Below are positions 17,562 to 26,957 of a DNA stretch of 64,000 nt, piece after piece. This DNA is from Thermoleptolyngbya sichuanensis A183. GTDB taxonomy: Bacteria; Cyanobacteriota; Cyanobacteriia; Elainellales; Elainellaceae. The notes under the pieces are model-generated. The model did no database searches. It was not told the DNA's origin and saw only the letters and a list, made by a program, of their open reading frames with translations. How positions within the stretch are numbered: position 1 is the first letter of the stretch; each line of letters opens with the position of its first letter. The position numbers and the translations under genes are program-made. Where the stretch lies: assembly GCF_013177315.1 (NCBI RefSeq), contig NZ_CP053661.1, positions 310,001 through 374,000 of the forward strand, given 5' to 3'.

Positions 17562-18506
17562 CTAGAGGGATGACAGCGCCAGAAACGCCTTTTGGCGATT
17601 GTCCAGCACGCCCTGATCCAGCAGCGTCGAAAAGTCCCGCATCACGCGAGAACACCGCTGGATAAAGGCGCGAGTCCAGTCTTGAACTCCCTGCTGCTGC
17701 TCATCGCTGAGGGTCTGCAACAGGGCGGGCACGTCGCCTGTGTAGGTGATCCGGGCAGTGCGATCGATTTCAAAATTGCCAAGCCACTCCATCGCCGGAC
17801 GGCTCGATCGCCAGTAGTTGGCCACGACCGTCGGCCCCAGATAGTGCGTGGTGAACTGGCTGATTTGATTCACCGCAGTCAGCAGTTCCTTGAGCGTGGG
17901 CGCAGGCGCATCGGGGAGCAACGCCGCAGCACCCGCAGCATCTTCAGAAACAGGCGACGACAAAACCGGATCGCGGGCAATAGACTCTGAAGAAACAGGT
18001 GGGGGCGCGGGAACTCTCTCAGGCTGAACAGGGGACGAAGGGGGACTGTGCCACGGGGCAGCAGGAAGGGGAGCGGAGGGAGCGGAGGGGCCGGTTGGGC
18101 CAGTGGGCTGCCAGTAATTTTGGTTCGACAGAGAGAGGTTGCCTGCGAGTAGGCGAAAGGTGGCGATCGCATTGGTCAGATCATGCTTTAGCTCTGCCCG
18201 CAGTTGATGAATGAGCGGCGCATAGGTTGCCAAGACTAGCTCACCAGTCGCCAGCACCAGCAAAATCATGCCGTGATCAAATTTGTAGATATAGGCACGA
18301 TGCCCGCTAAACTGAAATTCAAAATACTCAAATCCAGGGGGTGTCGTTTGCACGACTTGCTGAATCCCCTGGGCTAGCGCCTCTTTCTGCTGAAAGTTGA
18401 GGGTTTGATCAACCCCAAAAAAGTAGGGTCGCGATCGCCCATCCATCAGGGCAATCCCAGCGACACCGGGTTGATTCAAAAACTCTTGGACGACCTCCCG
18501 CTTCAT
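17562..18506 (-). CDS. Conserved cyanobacterial protein with an LC7/roadblock-like N-terminus
   Basis: Protein of 314 residues. The N-terminal 115 residues (VVQEFLNQPGVAGIALMDGRSRPYFFGV, then HGMILLVLATGELVLATYAPLIHQL) have the alternating pattern of a roadblock/LC7 domain. A Pro/Ser-rich linker follows (about 135-200), then a helical C-terminal domain (LTAVNQISQFTTHYLGPTVVANYWRSSRP, then FSTLLDQGVLDN). I recognise it only as a conserved cyanobacterial type with no known function. LC7 domains often partner small GTPases, but none is nearby. Confidence 0.7.
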   Translation of the reverse strand: MKREVVQEFLNQPGVAGIALMDGRSRPYFFGVDQTLNFQQKEALAQGIQQVVQTTPPGFEYFEFQFSGHRAYIYKFDHGMILLVLATGELVLATYAPLIHQLRAELKHDLTNAIATFRLLAGNLSLSNQNYWQPTGPTGPSAPSAPLPAAPWHSPPSSPVQPERVPAPPPVSSESIARDPVLSSPVSEDAAGAAALLPDAPAPTLKELLTAVNQISQFTTHYLGPTVVANYWRSSRPAMEWLGNFEIDRTARITYTGDVPALLQTLSDEQQQGVQDWTRAFIQRCSRVMRDFSTLLDQGVLDNRQKAFLALSSL

Positions 18507-18994
18507 AAGTTGCTCTAATGCTGCTCTAATACTAAAGGATTCCTAAAGTGGCGCTCTCAGGCAGCGCAGGTCATCAAATCGATACGTTAAGGTTCATTAA
18601 AAAATCTAGCCTGATTTAGCTTGCCTCAATTTGCCCAACTTTTTCGCCTTTTTCTCACAGGATGTTGTTTACTGAATGTTTATCTACGCCGATGCACTAG
18701 AAAGGGACATTCTGTAGTCCAATGATGTCAGGTGTGGTCAAACGCACAAGACCCACGCTCCACGCTCAGGCTATCTGGCTGCGGACTAGCGCTCAAGCGT
18801 TTGTCACCCCAAGAGCCAGACGCGCCGCCAAAATCAGGATTTCGGAGAATGCTGTCGGTTTGATCACGTTGCAGAATTGACCCATAAGTAAGGCAATGCT
18901 GCACCGCTGAGAGGTTGATATTTGAAAGGGTTGATCATTTTTTCATGCTTCAGGTTCAGACTCCCGGTTCATTCTTTTGTTAGGCTTAGCAGTC
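18507..18994. other. Intergenic region upstream of the rbcR-like gene
   Basis: A 488-bp gap between divergent genes. It is richer in AT near the LysR gene. I see no repeat, RNA gene or clear operator. Confidence 0.5.
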
Positions 18995-19981
18995 ATGGCT
19001 GACCTTCCTTTCACACTGGATCAGTTACGGATTCTCAAGGCGATCGCCGCCGAGGGAAGCTTCAAGCGAGCGGCCGACAGCCTCTATGTGTCGCAGCCTG
19101 CCGTCAGCTTGCAGGTGCAAAACCTGGAGCGCCAGCTAGATGTACCGCTGTTTGACCGGGGCGGTCGGCGGGCCCAGCTCACAGAAGCGGGGCATCTGCT
19201 GCTCAGCTATGGCGATCGCATTTTGTCCCTTTGTGAAGAAACCTGCCGCGCCATCGAAGACCTGCAAAACCTCCAGGGCGGGACGCTGATCGTAGGGGCC
19301 AGCCAGACCACCGGAACTTACCTGCTGCCTCGCATGATCGGCGTGTTTCGCAAGCAGTATCCCGAAGTCGCCGTCCAGCTTCACGTCCACTCCACCCGAC
19401 GCACGGCCTGGAGCGTCGCCAACGGGCAGATCGACCTAGCGATTATCGGCGGAGAAGTGCCTCCCGAATTACAGGAATCTTTAGAAATTATTCCCTATGC
19501 CGAAGACGAACTAGCACTCATCCTGCCTGCCTATCACCCGCTGGCTCGCCAAGGCATGGTGCAAAAAGACGACCTCTACAAGCTCCAGTTCATCACCCTC
19601 GATTCGCAGTCCACAATTCGCAAAGTGATTGATCAGGTTCTCACGCGCAGCGGCATTGAAACGCGCCGCCTGAAGGTGGAAATGGAGCTAAACTCTATCG
19701 AAGCCATCAAAAACGCGGTGCAGTCGGGGCTAGGCGCTGCCTTTGTCTCGATTTCAGCGATTGAGAAAGAGCTACAAATGGACGTGCTAAAGCGCACCCG
19801 CATCGAAGATGTGGTGGTCAATCGGATGCTGTCGGTGATTGTGAACCCCAACCGCTATCGCTCCAAGGCGGCCCAGGCCTTTATTGAAGAAGTGTTGCCC
19901 CAGTTTTCCACCCATGTCCCCAGTCCTGCCCATGACGGTCATGGATCGATGGCAGCAGCGGTGTTGCCCGTCGAAACCTGA
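18995..19981 (+). CDS. rbcR: LysR-family regulator, RbcR-like
   Basis: Transcription factor of 328 residues. The winged-helix DNA-binding domain occupies residues 5-64 ([22 protein letters not shown], then [17 protein letters not shown]). The ligand domain follows with [23 protein letters not shown]. The sequence resembles the cyanobacterial/plastid RbcR (ycf30) group, which controls Rubisco and carbon-concentration genes. NdhR/CmpR paralogues are close, so the exact name is tentative. The ATG at 18995 ([10 protein letters not shown]) is chosen over an in-frame TTG at 18977. bicA lies 5 kb away, but no direct control can be read from the sequence. Confidence 0.82.
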   Translation: MADLPFTLDQLRILKAIAAEGSFKRAADSLYVSQPAVSLQVQNLERQLDVPLFDRGGRRAQLTEAGHLLLSYGDRILSLCEETCRAIEDLQNLQGGTLIVGASQTTGTYLLPRMIGVFRKQYPEVAVQLHVHSTRRTAWSVANGQIDLAIIGGEVPPELQESLEIIPYAEDELALILPAYHPLARQGMVQKDDLYKLQFITLDSQSTIRKVIDQVLTRSGIETRRLKVEMELNSIEAIKNAVQSGLGAAFVSISAIEKELQMDVLKRTRIEDVVVNRMLSVIVNPNRYRSKAAQAFIEEVLPQFSTHVPSPAHDGHGSMAAAVLPVET

Positions 19982-20172
19982 GCGTGGGCTGAGGGCGCAG
20001 GACAAGAGCCTGCTTTGCCGATTGGACAGGCTGGCAAGTATTCTGCAAATATTCCGCAAATATTCTGGCGGCAGTTTGGCAGGCTGCTTGTCAAGGTTCG
20101 GTTTTACCTATCCGGGTTAACCTATAGCTGTAGGGTTCGCGTGTGTTCACCCCTGTCAGCTAGCCGCGCCGT

Positions 20173-21705
20173 ATGGAAGTTTATTGCACCCGTTTTGGCT
20201 GTCCCCGCCCGCAAAATCACTTTATGGATCTGGACGATTCAGCAACCCTGCGGACGGTGCAGCAGAAGTTTTGCACCACTTGCGGGATGCCACTGCTGTT
20301 GCAGGGGAGATACATCCCGCAAAAGCTGCTGGGCAAGGGCGGCTTTGGGGCAGCATTTTTGGCGCGCGATCGCTACACGCCCGCTATGCGCCAGTGTGTG
20401 GTGAAACAGTTTCAGCCGTCGGGCGACCTCAGCCCCAACCAGCTCCAAGTCGCGCAGACGCTATTCCAGCGTGAGGCGGAGGTGCTGGAGCAGCTAGGCA
20501 GCAACCATCCCCAAATTCCCAACTTGCTCGCTTTTTTTGAACTGGAAGTGCCCAGCCTAGTGCCAGGAAGGACGGATCGGTTCTTCTATCTGGTGCAGGA
20601 ATTTATCGATGGCAAAGATTTAGAGCAAGAACTGGAACAACGGGGGGCATTTTCGGAGTCTGAAGTGCTGGAGGTGTTAGAGGAAGTCCTCAAGGTGCTT
20701 GACTACGTTCATGCCAACGGCTCAATCCACCGCGATATCAAGCTGTCGAACATCATGCGGCGGCGGGATGGGCGGCTGTTTTTGTTGGACTTTGGCGCAG
20801 TGAAGCAGGTGACAGCGGCCGCAGCCAGTACAGGCGGAAAGGCTTCTACAGGGATTTACTCGATGGGGTTTGCGCCGCCGGAGCAGATGCGGGGCGACCA
20901 GGTGTATCCGGCGACGGATTTGTATGCGCTGGCGGTGACCTGTATTACGCTGCTGACGGGCAAACAGCCCAACGAACTCTACGATGCCTACAGCAATAAC
21001 TGGAACTGGCGATCGCACTTGTCCACACCAGTGAGCGATCGCCTAGCCGACGTACTGAACAAAATGCTGCTGCCCACGCCCAGCCAGCGGTTTCAGTCGG
21101 CCCAGGAGGTGCAGGATGCACTGGGAGCCGCGTCGCTGGCGCACCATCCCGTGCAGATTACGCAACCCAGCCAGGGCTTCCCGGTTACCGCTGCGCCGCC
21201 AGCTACGGGGCAAACGTCTCTGCAATCGGCTCCGTCTACCCCGCCTGCGCCCGTTTCTCCGCCCTCTGCCTCACCTGCGCCCGCTTCTCCGCCCCAGCCT
21301 GCTGCCGCCCCGCCCCCCGCGCCGACGGTTGCGCCGTTTTCGCTCATGGAGTTTTTGGGTGGGGCGCTGTTCACGGGTTTTGAGGGCGGGCTAGTGGCGA
21401 TCGCCCTGCTCAGCCTGCTGGGGACGACGATTGTCAGTCCGGTATTTTGGGTGCCGCTGCTGGGAATCGTGGTGGGGCTGATTTTTGCCCAATCGCGCCG
21501 CTGGATCGAGCGCAACGATCTGCTCATCATTGCAGGGATCACGCTGGCGCTGGTGGCGTTTACGCCGCTTAGAAGAGGGCTAGCGATTATTGCTGCGCCG
21601 TCGCTACCCAATATTTTCATGTTGGCCATTTTTGCCGGACTGCTGGCCGTTTTCGTCGGAATTATATTCAGACTGGTTTATCTGGCGCTGTCGCGAGTCT
21701 TGTAG
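20173..21705 (+). CDS. Ser/Thr protein kinase with N-terminal Cys motifs and C-terminal membrane helices
   Basis: Protein of 510 residues. The N-terminal zinc-ribbon-like Cys pairs are C5/C10 and C34/C37 (KFCTTCGMPL). The Hanks-type kinase domain runs from about 46 to 315: glycine loop GKGGFGAAF, VVK Lys78, HRDIKLSN at about 186, DFGAVKQV at about 207. A Pro/Ala linker (335-385) leads to three or four hydrophobic helices in the last 120 residues. The layout is like cyanobacterial SpkB-type kinases. A binding-protein gene starts 29 bp downstream, suggesting a joint sensory unit. Confidence 0.9.
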   Translation: MEVYCTRFGCPRPQNHFMDLDDSATLRTVQQKFCTTCGMPLLLQGRYIPQKLLGKGGFGAAFLARDRYTPAMRQCVVKQFQPSGDLSPNQLQVAQTLFQREAEVLEQLGSNHPQIPNLLAFFELEVPSLVPGRTDRFFYLVQEFIDGKDLEQELEQRGAFSESEVLEVLEEVLKVLDYVHANGSIHRDIKLSNIMRRRDGRLFLLDFGAVKQVTAAAASTGGKASTGIYSMGFAPPEQMRGDQVYPATDLYALAVTCITLLTGKQPNELYDAYSNNWNWRSHLSTPVSDRLADVLNKMLLPTPSQRFQSAQEVQDALGAASLAHHPVQITQPSQGFPVTAAPPATGQTSLQSAPSTPPAPVSPPSASPAPASPPQPAAAPPPAPTVAPFSLMEFLGGALFTGFEGGLVAIALLSLLGTTIVSPVFWVPLLGIVVGLIFAQSRRWIERNDLLIIAGITLALVAFTPLRRGLAIIAAPSLPNIFMLAIFAGLLAVFVGIIFRLVYLALSRVL

Positions 21706-21734
21706 CGGCGGGTGCATCGCCCTTGTGAAAAAGT

Positions 21735-23336
21735 ATGTCTAGCCAACGGGAAACGGAAACACCGGCATTTGTCCTTTCACTGTTAATCACGCTGGGCGTG
21801 GTGATGATGGGGCTGTGGTGGTCGGCAGATCATCTGAAAACGGCGCATTTGCTGTCGGTTAGCACTCGGCCGCGTCCTACAGAGCCAGACGGACTCTCGC
21901 CCAACGAGGTGCTAGGGCGCATCAGCAGCGGCGAGCGGCTGTTGATTCAGGCGGGCGCGTCGCCAGAGAAGCATCAGGGCGTGCAGGCGATCGCCGCTGG
22001 AAATTCTCGCCAGGCCGCTGCCTACTTTGCCGCCGCGCTCCAATCCACGCCCAACGACCCAGAGGCGCTGATTTACCTGAACAACGCCCAGATTGGCGCA
22101 AACCCGGCCTATGTGATCGCCGTCTCCGTGCCCCTCAGCCAGGACTTGAACAGTTCGCTGGAGGTGCTGCGGGGTGTGGCCCAGGCGCAGCAGGAAGTTA
22201 ACCAGCGGGGCGGCATTGGCGGCGTGCTGCTGCGGGTGATCATTGCCAATGACGAAAACCGTCCTGCTGTGGCAAGGGCGATCGCCCAGGCCTTGGCTGC
22301 CAATCCTGCCGTGTTGGGTGTGGTTGGCCACGCCAGCGCCGAGGCAACTCTGGCGGCTGCGGAGATTTACGAAGCGGAGCAACTGGTTGCCATTTCGCCC
22401 CTCAGCACCGCCGTTGAACTAGCCCATGCTGGAGCCTATACCTATCGCACCGTGCCCAGCGATTTTGTGACCGCCCGCGCCCTGGCCGATCACTTACTCA
22501 ACCAAATGAGGCAGCAAAAAGCCGCCGTCTTTTTCGACTCGCGCAGCCGCTACAGCCAGTCGCTCAAGGCAGAATTTGGGACGGCACTCTCTCTCGGCGG
22601 GGGGCTAGTGGTGCGAGAAATCGACGTGTCGCAGTCTACCTTTAGCGCCGCAGACAGCATTCAGCAGGCAACGTCCCAAGGCGCGACGGCGCTGGTGCTG
22701 CTGACCGATGGCGACCAGCTTGACCGGACGCTGCAAGTGGTGCGGACGAATGGCGGGCGGCTGCCTCTGCTGGCGGGCGGCGATGTATACGCGCCAAAGA
22801 CGCTGGAGGTGGGCGGGCCGGAGTCTGTGGGCATGGTGGTGGCAGTGCCGTGGCATATTCTGTCTGCGTCGCAGGCGGCGTTTGTGGAGCGATCGCGCCA
22901 GCTTTGGCGAGGCGACGTGAACTGGCGCACCGCCACGGCCTACGATGCGGCCCAAACGCTGATTGCTGCGCTGGAGCAGGCCCCGAACCGCGCGGGTGTG
23001 CAGCAGGCGCTCCGCTCCCCTGACTTTTTTGCTAGTGGCGCGACAGGAACGGTGCGATTTTTGCCAACGGGCGATCGCAACCAGGGCGTGCAGTTGGTGA
23101 CAGTGCAGCCTGGCCTGCGATCGGGCTTTGGGTTTGACTTTGTGCCACTGGGCCACGCCCTGCCTGCTGCCCTGCCTGCGCCAGTCCCCCAACCAGTTCC
23201 CCAACTAGCCCCCGACTCTATTCCCGTCTCAGCGCCCAGCCCAGCACCGCAACCTTTCCCTGTACCCGCGCCGCCGTCCAATCCTGTAGAAACGCCCGCC
23301 TCCGATGCGCCTCCAGCGCCCAATGCCGTCGGTTAG
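21735..23336 (+). CDS. Membrane-anchored periplasmic binding protein (Leu/Ile/Val-type)
   Basis: Protein of 533 residues. One N-terminal membrane helix (about 12-32, VLSLLITLGVVMMGLWW) is followed by a TPR-like segment (AIAAGNSRQAAAYFAAALQSTPNDPEAL) and then a type I periplasmic binding fold: QEVNQRGGIGGVLLRVIIANDENRPAVA, VLGVVGHASAEATLAAAEIYE, TYRTVPSDFVTARALADHL. The C-terminal 60 residues are Pro-rich. No permease or ATPase genes are adjacent, so a role as a sensor input to the upstream kinase is possible. That is inference from the pairing. Confidence 0.85.
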   Translation: MSSQRETETPAFVLSLLITLGVVMMGLWWSADHLKTAHLLSVSTRPRPTEPDGLSPNEVLGRISSGERLLIQAGASPEKHQGVQAIAAGNSRQAAAYFAAALQSTPNDPEALIYLNNAQIGANPAYVIAVSVPLSQDLNSSLEVLRGVAQAQQEVNQRGGIGGVLLRVIIANDENRPAVARAIAQALAANPAVLGVVGHASAEATLAAAEIYEAEQLVAISPLSTAVELAHAGAYTYRTVPSDFVTARALADHLLNQMRQQKAAVFFDSRSRYSQSLKAEFGTALSLGGGLVVREIDVSQSTFSAADSIQQATSQGATALVLLTDGDQLDRTLQVVRTNGGRLPLLAGGDVYAPKTLEVGGPESVGMVVAVPWHILSASQAAFVERSRQLWRGDVNWRTATAYDAAQTLIAALEQAPNRAGVQQALRSPDFFASGATGTVRFLPTGDRNQGVQLVTVQPGLRSGFGFDFVPLGHALPAALPAPVPQPVPQLAPDSIPVSAPSPAPQPFPVPAPPSNPVETPASDAPPAPNAVG

Positions 23337-23443
23337 GATACTTCCACACCAATCCCTATGCCTTGGCATGGCATGATGGTGGCATGATAAAGGAGGGGCA
23401 GGGCGGCTGTGTCCGCTGGGATGCCCTACTGTGATCCAATAAA

Positions 23444-24208
23444 GTGATCCAAGAAGATCTTAATGAGTTGGAGCGTTTAGCCTTGCCTACGCTGGGTGTC
23501 AATATTGATCACGTCGCCACAATTCGGCAGGCGCGGCGCACGGTGGAACCCGATCCGGTAGCGGCGGCCGTGCTGGCAGAGCTAGCCGGGGCCGATGGCA
23601 TTACGGTTCACCTGCGGGAAGATCGGCGGCATATTCAAGACCGGGATGTGCGGCTGCTGCGGCAGACGGTGCGGACGCATCTGAACCTAGAGATGGCAGC
23701 CACAGACGAGATGGTGGCGATCGCCCTCGACATTCGTCCCGATTACGTAACACTCGTACCAGAACGCCGCGAGGAAGTGACCACCGAAGGCGGCCTCGAC
23801 ATCGCCGGACAAAAAGACCGGATGCTGCACGTCGTCAGCACGCTGCAATCGGCGGGCATTCCCGTCAGCCTGTTCATCGATGCCGATGCAGCCCAGATCG
23901 ACGCTTCCGCTGCTGTGGGGGCGCAGTTTATCGAACTGCACACAGGCCGCTATGCGGAAGCCCATGACGAGCAAAGCCACGCCCACGAACTGGCGATGCT
24001 GGCGCGGGGCTGTGAACGGGCGATCGCCGCTGGGCTGCGGGTCAATGCAGGGCATGGACTCACCTACTGGAACGTGCGCCCCATTGCCCAGTTTTCCGGC
24101 ATGGAAGAACTCAACATCGGCCATAGCATCATTAGCCGTGCTGTCCTTGTGGGTATGGATCGGGCCATCCGCGAGATGAAACAGGCCATGCTGGGGCTGC
24201 CGGGATGA
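23444..24208 (+). CDS. pdxJ: Pyridoxine 5'-phosphate synthase
   Basis: Condenses 1-deoxyxylulose 5-phosphate with amino-acetone phosphate in vitamin B6 synthesis. [59 protein letters not shown] and [11 protein letters not shown]-type motifs are all present, and the TIM-barrel length (254) is normal. The start shown is the GTG at 23444. The conserved part begins about 17 residues later ([10 protein letters not shown]), so a later TTG start is possible. Confidence 0.94.
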   Translation: MIQEDLNELERLALPTLGVNIDHVATIRQARRTVEPDPVAAAVLAELAGADGITVHLREDRRHIQDRDVRLLRQTVRTHLNLEMAATDEMVAIALDIRPDYVTLVPERREEVTTEGGLDIAGQKDRMLHVVSTLQSAGIPVSLFIDADAAQIDASAAVGAQFIELHTGRYAEAHDEQSHAHELAMLARGCERAIAAGLRVNAGHGLTYWNVRPIAQFSGMEELNIGHSIISRAVLVGMDRAIREMKQAMLGLPG

Positions 24209-24314
24209 GAAAATGAGCGATGGAGAACAAAGCTACAAGTGCCAGTTTCCTTCTCTTAACCCAATCCCAACCCTTGCTCCAACCCTTTATTCTTCAAATA
24301 TCCCAATACCTCTC

Positions 24315-24641
24315 ATGACCACCTATCACTTCATCCTGGCCAGTGAAAAATTTTTGCTCCAAGAGGAGCCGCTCGATGAGTCGCTGCGCGAGCGCACTCG
24401 CCACTATGCCGAAACGGGCAAAGAAATTGATTTTTGGCTGGTGCGTGAGCCTGCGTTTCTAGAAGCACCGGAGATGAGCGAATTCAAGGCAAAGTGTCCC
24501 CGCCCTGCGGTGGCGGTGATTTCGACGAACCCGCAGATGATTACCTGGCTCAAGCTGCGCCATGAATATGTGCTGGTTGGCCAGTTCGAGGCTCCTTCGG
24601 CGACGATTCCCGATCCGCTGGCATCGCTGTCGGCGGTCTAG
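24315..24641 (+). CDS. ycf54: Ycf54, Mg-protoporphyrin monomethyl ester cyclase-associated protein
   Basis: Small protein of 108 residues beginning MTTYHFILASEKFLLQEEP, with GKEIDFWLVREPAFLE and the C-terminal LRHEYVLVGQFEAPSATIPDPLASL. It matches the Ycf54/DUF2488 family, required for assembly or stability of the aerobic cyclase that forms ring E of chlorophyll. An upstream in-frame ATG at 24213 would add 34 residues lacking family character, so the ATG at 24315 is chosen. It follows pdxJ on the same strand. Confidence 0.93.
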   Translation: MTTYHFILASEKFLLQEEPLDESLRERTRHYAETGKEIDFWLVREPAFLEAPEMSEFKAKCPRPAVAVISTNPQMITWLKLRHEYVLVGQFEAPSATIPDPLASLSAV

Positions 24642-24688
24642 AAGCCGTCTAGAGAACGTTCAAAATTCGATATGAAAAGCACAAAAAA

Positions 24689-24721
24689 CCCCGGATTTCT
24701 TTGAAGAATCCGGGGCGATTC
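24689..24721 (-). terminator. Bidirectional hairpin terminator between ycf54 and bicA
   Basis: CCCCGGATT (24689-24697) pairs perfectly with AATCCGGGG (24707-24715). On the minus strand the stem is followed by a run of six T, so it fits the end of the bicA transcript. It also lies 48 bp after the ycf54 stop. Confidence 0.85.
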
Positions 24722-24759
24722 ACCGTTTTGGAAGGGAACGGATTTCTGTAAAACGCTGT

Positions 24760-24798
24760 GAATAAACCGCGAATAAACCGCTATGAAGAATAAACCGC
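24760..24798. repeat. Three GAATAAACCGC copies
   Basis: The 11-mer GAATAAACCGC begins at 24760, 24771 and 24788, ending at the bicA stop codon. Confidence 0.7.
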
Positions 24799-26477
24799 TA
24801 TGAAATAGAGCGATGGCTCAGTCCCTTGGGATAGCTGCTGACCGTGCTCACTGCCATCCGCAACGCATCTGTGCGGTCGGTAAACAGGTGATCGTGGGGC
24901 AACAGGTTAAAAACACCGAGCTTTTCCAGACGGCGCTTGACCTTCCCTGCTGCGCCGACCAGATAGACCTGCCGACCCTTATCCACTGCGTCGCGAATCG
25001 CATTTTCAATTTCCAGCGAGGCAGTCACGCCCATGTGAGGCACATCGCTCAAATCCATCACCAGCGCGTCGCAGTCTCCCAGAGCGTTGTGCTGGCGGGC
25101 GATCGCCTTCGACACCCCAAAGATCATCGGCCCGCTCAGGTAGAACAACTGAACTCGACCGTTTGCCTCGTCCAGCAAGCGCTTTTCTTCATCATTCAGC
25201 ACCACATCATCATCCGTGTCGCTGATAACCTTGACTTCCTGAGAATGCAGCTCGCTAAGACGCTCGATCGTCAGGATATTCGCAATAAACACACCCACGC
25301 CAACCGCCACAATCAAATCCACAAACACGGTCAGCAGCAGCACACCATACATGATGATGGAGCCGCGGGTCGAAACCTTGTGCGATCGCTTCAAAAAGCT
25401 CCAGTCCAGAATATCAAGACCGACCTTGAGGGCGATCCCTGCCAACACAGCCATCGGGATTGCGCGAGTGTACTGTGCTGCCCAAAGAACCACGATCAGC
25501 AAAATTGCCGCTCGCGTCAGTCCCGACAAGGCCGTTCTTGCGCCCGTTTGAATATTGACCACCGTGCCCATCGTCGCGCCCGCACCCGGCAGCCCGCCGC
25601 ACAGGCCCGACACCAAGTTGCCAATGCCCTGACCAATCAACTCCTTGTTAGAATCATGCTCGGTACGGGTGAGGCTGTCGGCGATCACCGCCGTCAGCAG
25701 CGTGTCAATGCAGCCCAGCATTCCCAGCATGGCTGCGTCCACAATCATCGTGGTGATCAGCCCAGGGGTAAACGTCGGCATCCGCAGGGTAGGCAGACCC
25801 ATAGGGATCTCACCGATGCGGGGAATGTCGGCATCTGGAAACAGCATCAGCGATGCCAGTGTGCCCACAATCAGCGCTACAAGCTGTGGCGGGGCATAGC
25901 GCTTGAGCTTGCGCGGCCATAGAAAAATGATTGCCAGAGTCAATCCACCCAGAATGGCCGCTGCGGGGTTGATGTTGGCCAGCAGTGTTGGCAGACTTGT
26001 GACCGTACCCAGCACCCCTCCTTTGGGGGCACGTTGCCCCAGAAATGGCGCAATTTGCAGAATCACTAGAATTACGCCAATGCCCGACATAAACCCCGAA
26101 ATGACGCTGTAGGGCATGAGCGTAACATACTTGCCCAGCTTGAATATGCCAAACAGGATCTGAAAAATGCCTGCCAACATGACCACCGTAAAGGCCATCG
26201 CCAGTCCGTTGTCTGGGTCAGTAGCTACCAGCGAGGCGATCACGGATGTCGTAATCACGGTCATGGGGCCGGTAGGTTCTGAAATCAGCGTCGGCGTGCC
26301 ACCAAACAGCGCTGCGAAAAAACCCACACAGACTGCGCCGTAGAGTCCGGCAACGGGGCCAGCACCAGAGGCCACGCCGAACGCCAGCGCCAGAGGCAAA
26401 GAGACGATAGCGGTAGTCAAGCCGCCAAAGAGGTCACCCTGCAAGTTCCTGAAGTGGATGTGATTGATAATTTGCAT
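24798..26477 (-). CDS. bicA: SulP-family sodium-dependent bicarbonate transporter BicA
   Basis: Inner-membrane transporter of 559 residues feeding the CO2-concentrating mechanism. It starts MQIINHIHFRNLQGDLFGGLT. The membrane domain carries FGGTPTLISEPTGPMTV, SVISGFMSGIGVILVILQIAPFLGQ, SLTRTEHDSNKELIGQGIGNL and GAGATMGTVVNIQTG, matching BicA motifs. The cytoplasmic STAS domain begins near residue 430 (YLSGPMIFGVSKAIARQHNALGDCDALVMDLSDVPHMG). The length is normal for BicA. Sulphate transport by a close paralogue cannot be wholly excluded. The 480 bp upstream, shared with nadA, contains a duplicated segment. Confidence 0.92.
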   Translation of the reverse strand: MQIINHIHFRNLQGDLFGGLTTAIVSLPLALAFGVASGAGPVAGLYGAVCVGFFAALFGGTPTLISEPTGPMTVITTSVIASLVATDPDNGLAMAFTVVMLAGIFQILFGIFKLGKYVTLMPYSVISGFMSGIGVILVILQIAPFLGQRAPKGGVLGTVTSLPTLLANINPAAAILGGLTLAIIFLWPRKLKRYAPPQLVALIVGTLASLMLFPDADIPRIGEIPMGLPTLRMPTFTPGLITTMIVDAAMLGMLGCIDTLLTAVIADSLTRTEHDSNKELIGQGIGNLVSGLCGGLPGAGATMGTVVNIQTGARTALSGLTRAAILLIVVLWAAQYTRAIPMAVLAGIALKVGLDILDWSFLKRSHKVSTRGSIIMYGVLLLTVFVDLIVAVGVGVFIANILTIERLSELHSQEVKVISDTDDDVVLNDEEKRLLDEANGRVQLFYLSGPMIFGVSKAIARQHNALGDCDALVMDLSDVPHMGVTASLEIENAIRDAVDKGRQVYLVGAAGKVKRRLEKLGVFNLLPHDHLFTDRTDALRMAVSTVSSYPKGLSHRSIS

Positions 26478-26571
26478 AGGGATAAAAATGAGGTAGCTGA
26501 AGCAGCAGTTGCAAATTCAATTAATAACATAGCCTCTAGTCTATACTACATATTTCGTTCATAGACTTTGG

Positions 26572-26799
26572 ACTATGAATCAAGCGTATAGCGTTCAATG
26601 CTCAACGTAAAGCGCTGACCGATAAAAATTCTTGAGTGTCTCTGAGGCAATGAATTAATAAACAAGATAGACCTAAGTCTATGAACTGAGACTTTTTAAT
26701 AGAATTAGAACTATGAGTATAAGCGTATAGTGTTCGCTGGATAACGTAAAGCACTGATTGATAAGAATTCCTGAGCATTTCTAAAGTGGTGGGTGAATT
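26572..26799. repeat. Imperfect direct duplication upstream of bicA
   Basis: A segment of about 85 bp at 26572-26656 recurs at 26710-26799 with an offset of about 138 bp. Shared blocks in the same order are ACTATGA, AAGCGTATAG, GTTC, AACGTAAAGC, CTGA, GATAA, AATTC, TGAG and TGAATT. AGTCTAT and AGACTTT blocks upstream of each copy suggest the unit is longer. The region lies between divergent bicA and nadA. It could be a duplicated control region or a degraded mobile element. Confidence 0.75.
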
Positions 26800-26805
26800 C
26801 ACCAA

Positions 26806-26855
26806 ATCTCTGTCCCTCCAACATCTCTGTCCCTCTAACATCTCTGTCCCTCTAA
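26806..26855. repeat. Tandem array, 17 bp x 3
   Basis: Three copies of ATCTCTGTCCCTCYAAC, the last one incomplete, about 100 bp upstream of nadA. Confidence 0.85.
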
Positions 26856-26957
26856 GCTGGCAACTTATCCTGAGTCGTCGCTGCCCCTTTTATGGTGAAA
26901 ACGACTATAATTAATTCATGCCTGCTATCCAATGACTACCTGGAAAGTCCGTAAACT

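Noticed and set aside
25351-25922. Long plus-strand frames opposite bicA, one reaching 369 codons
   Set aside because: They are antisense to the conserved transporter sequence and are His/Gln/Arg-rich, as expected of shadow frames.
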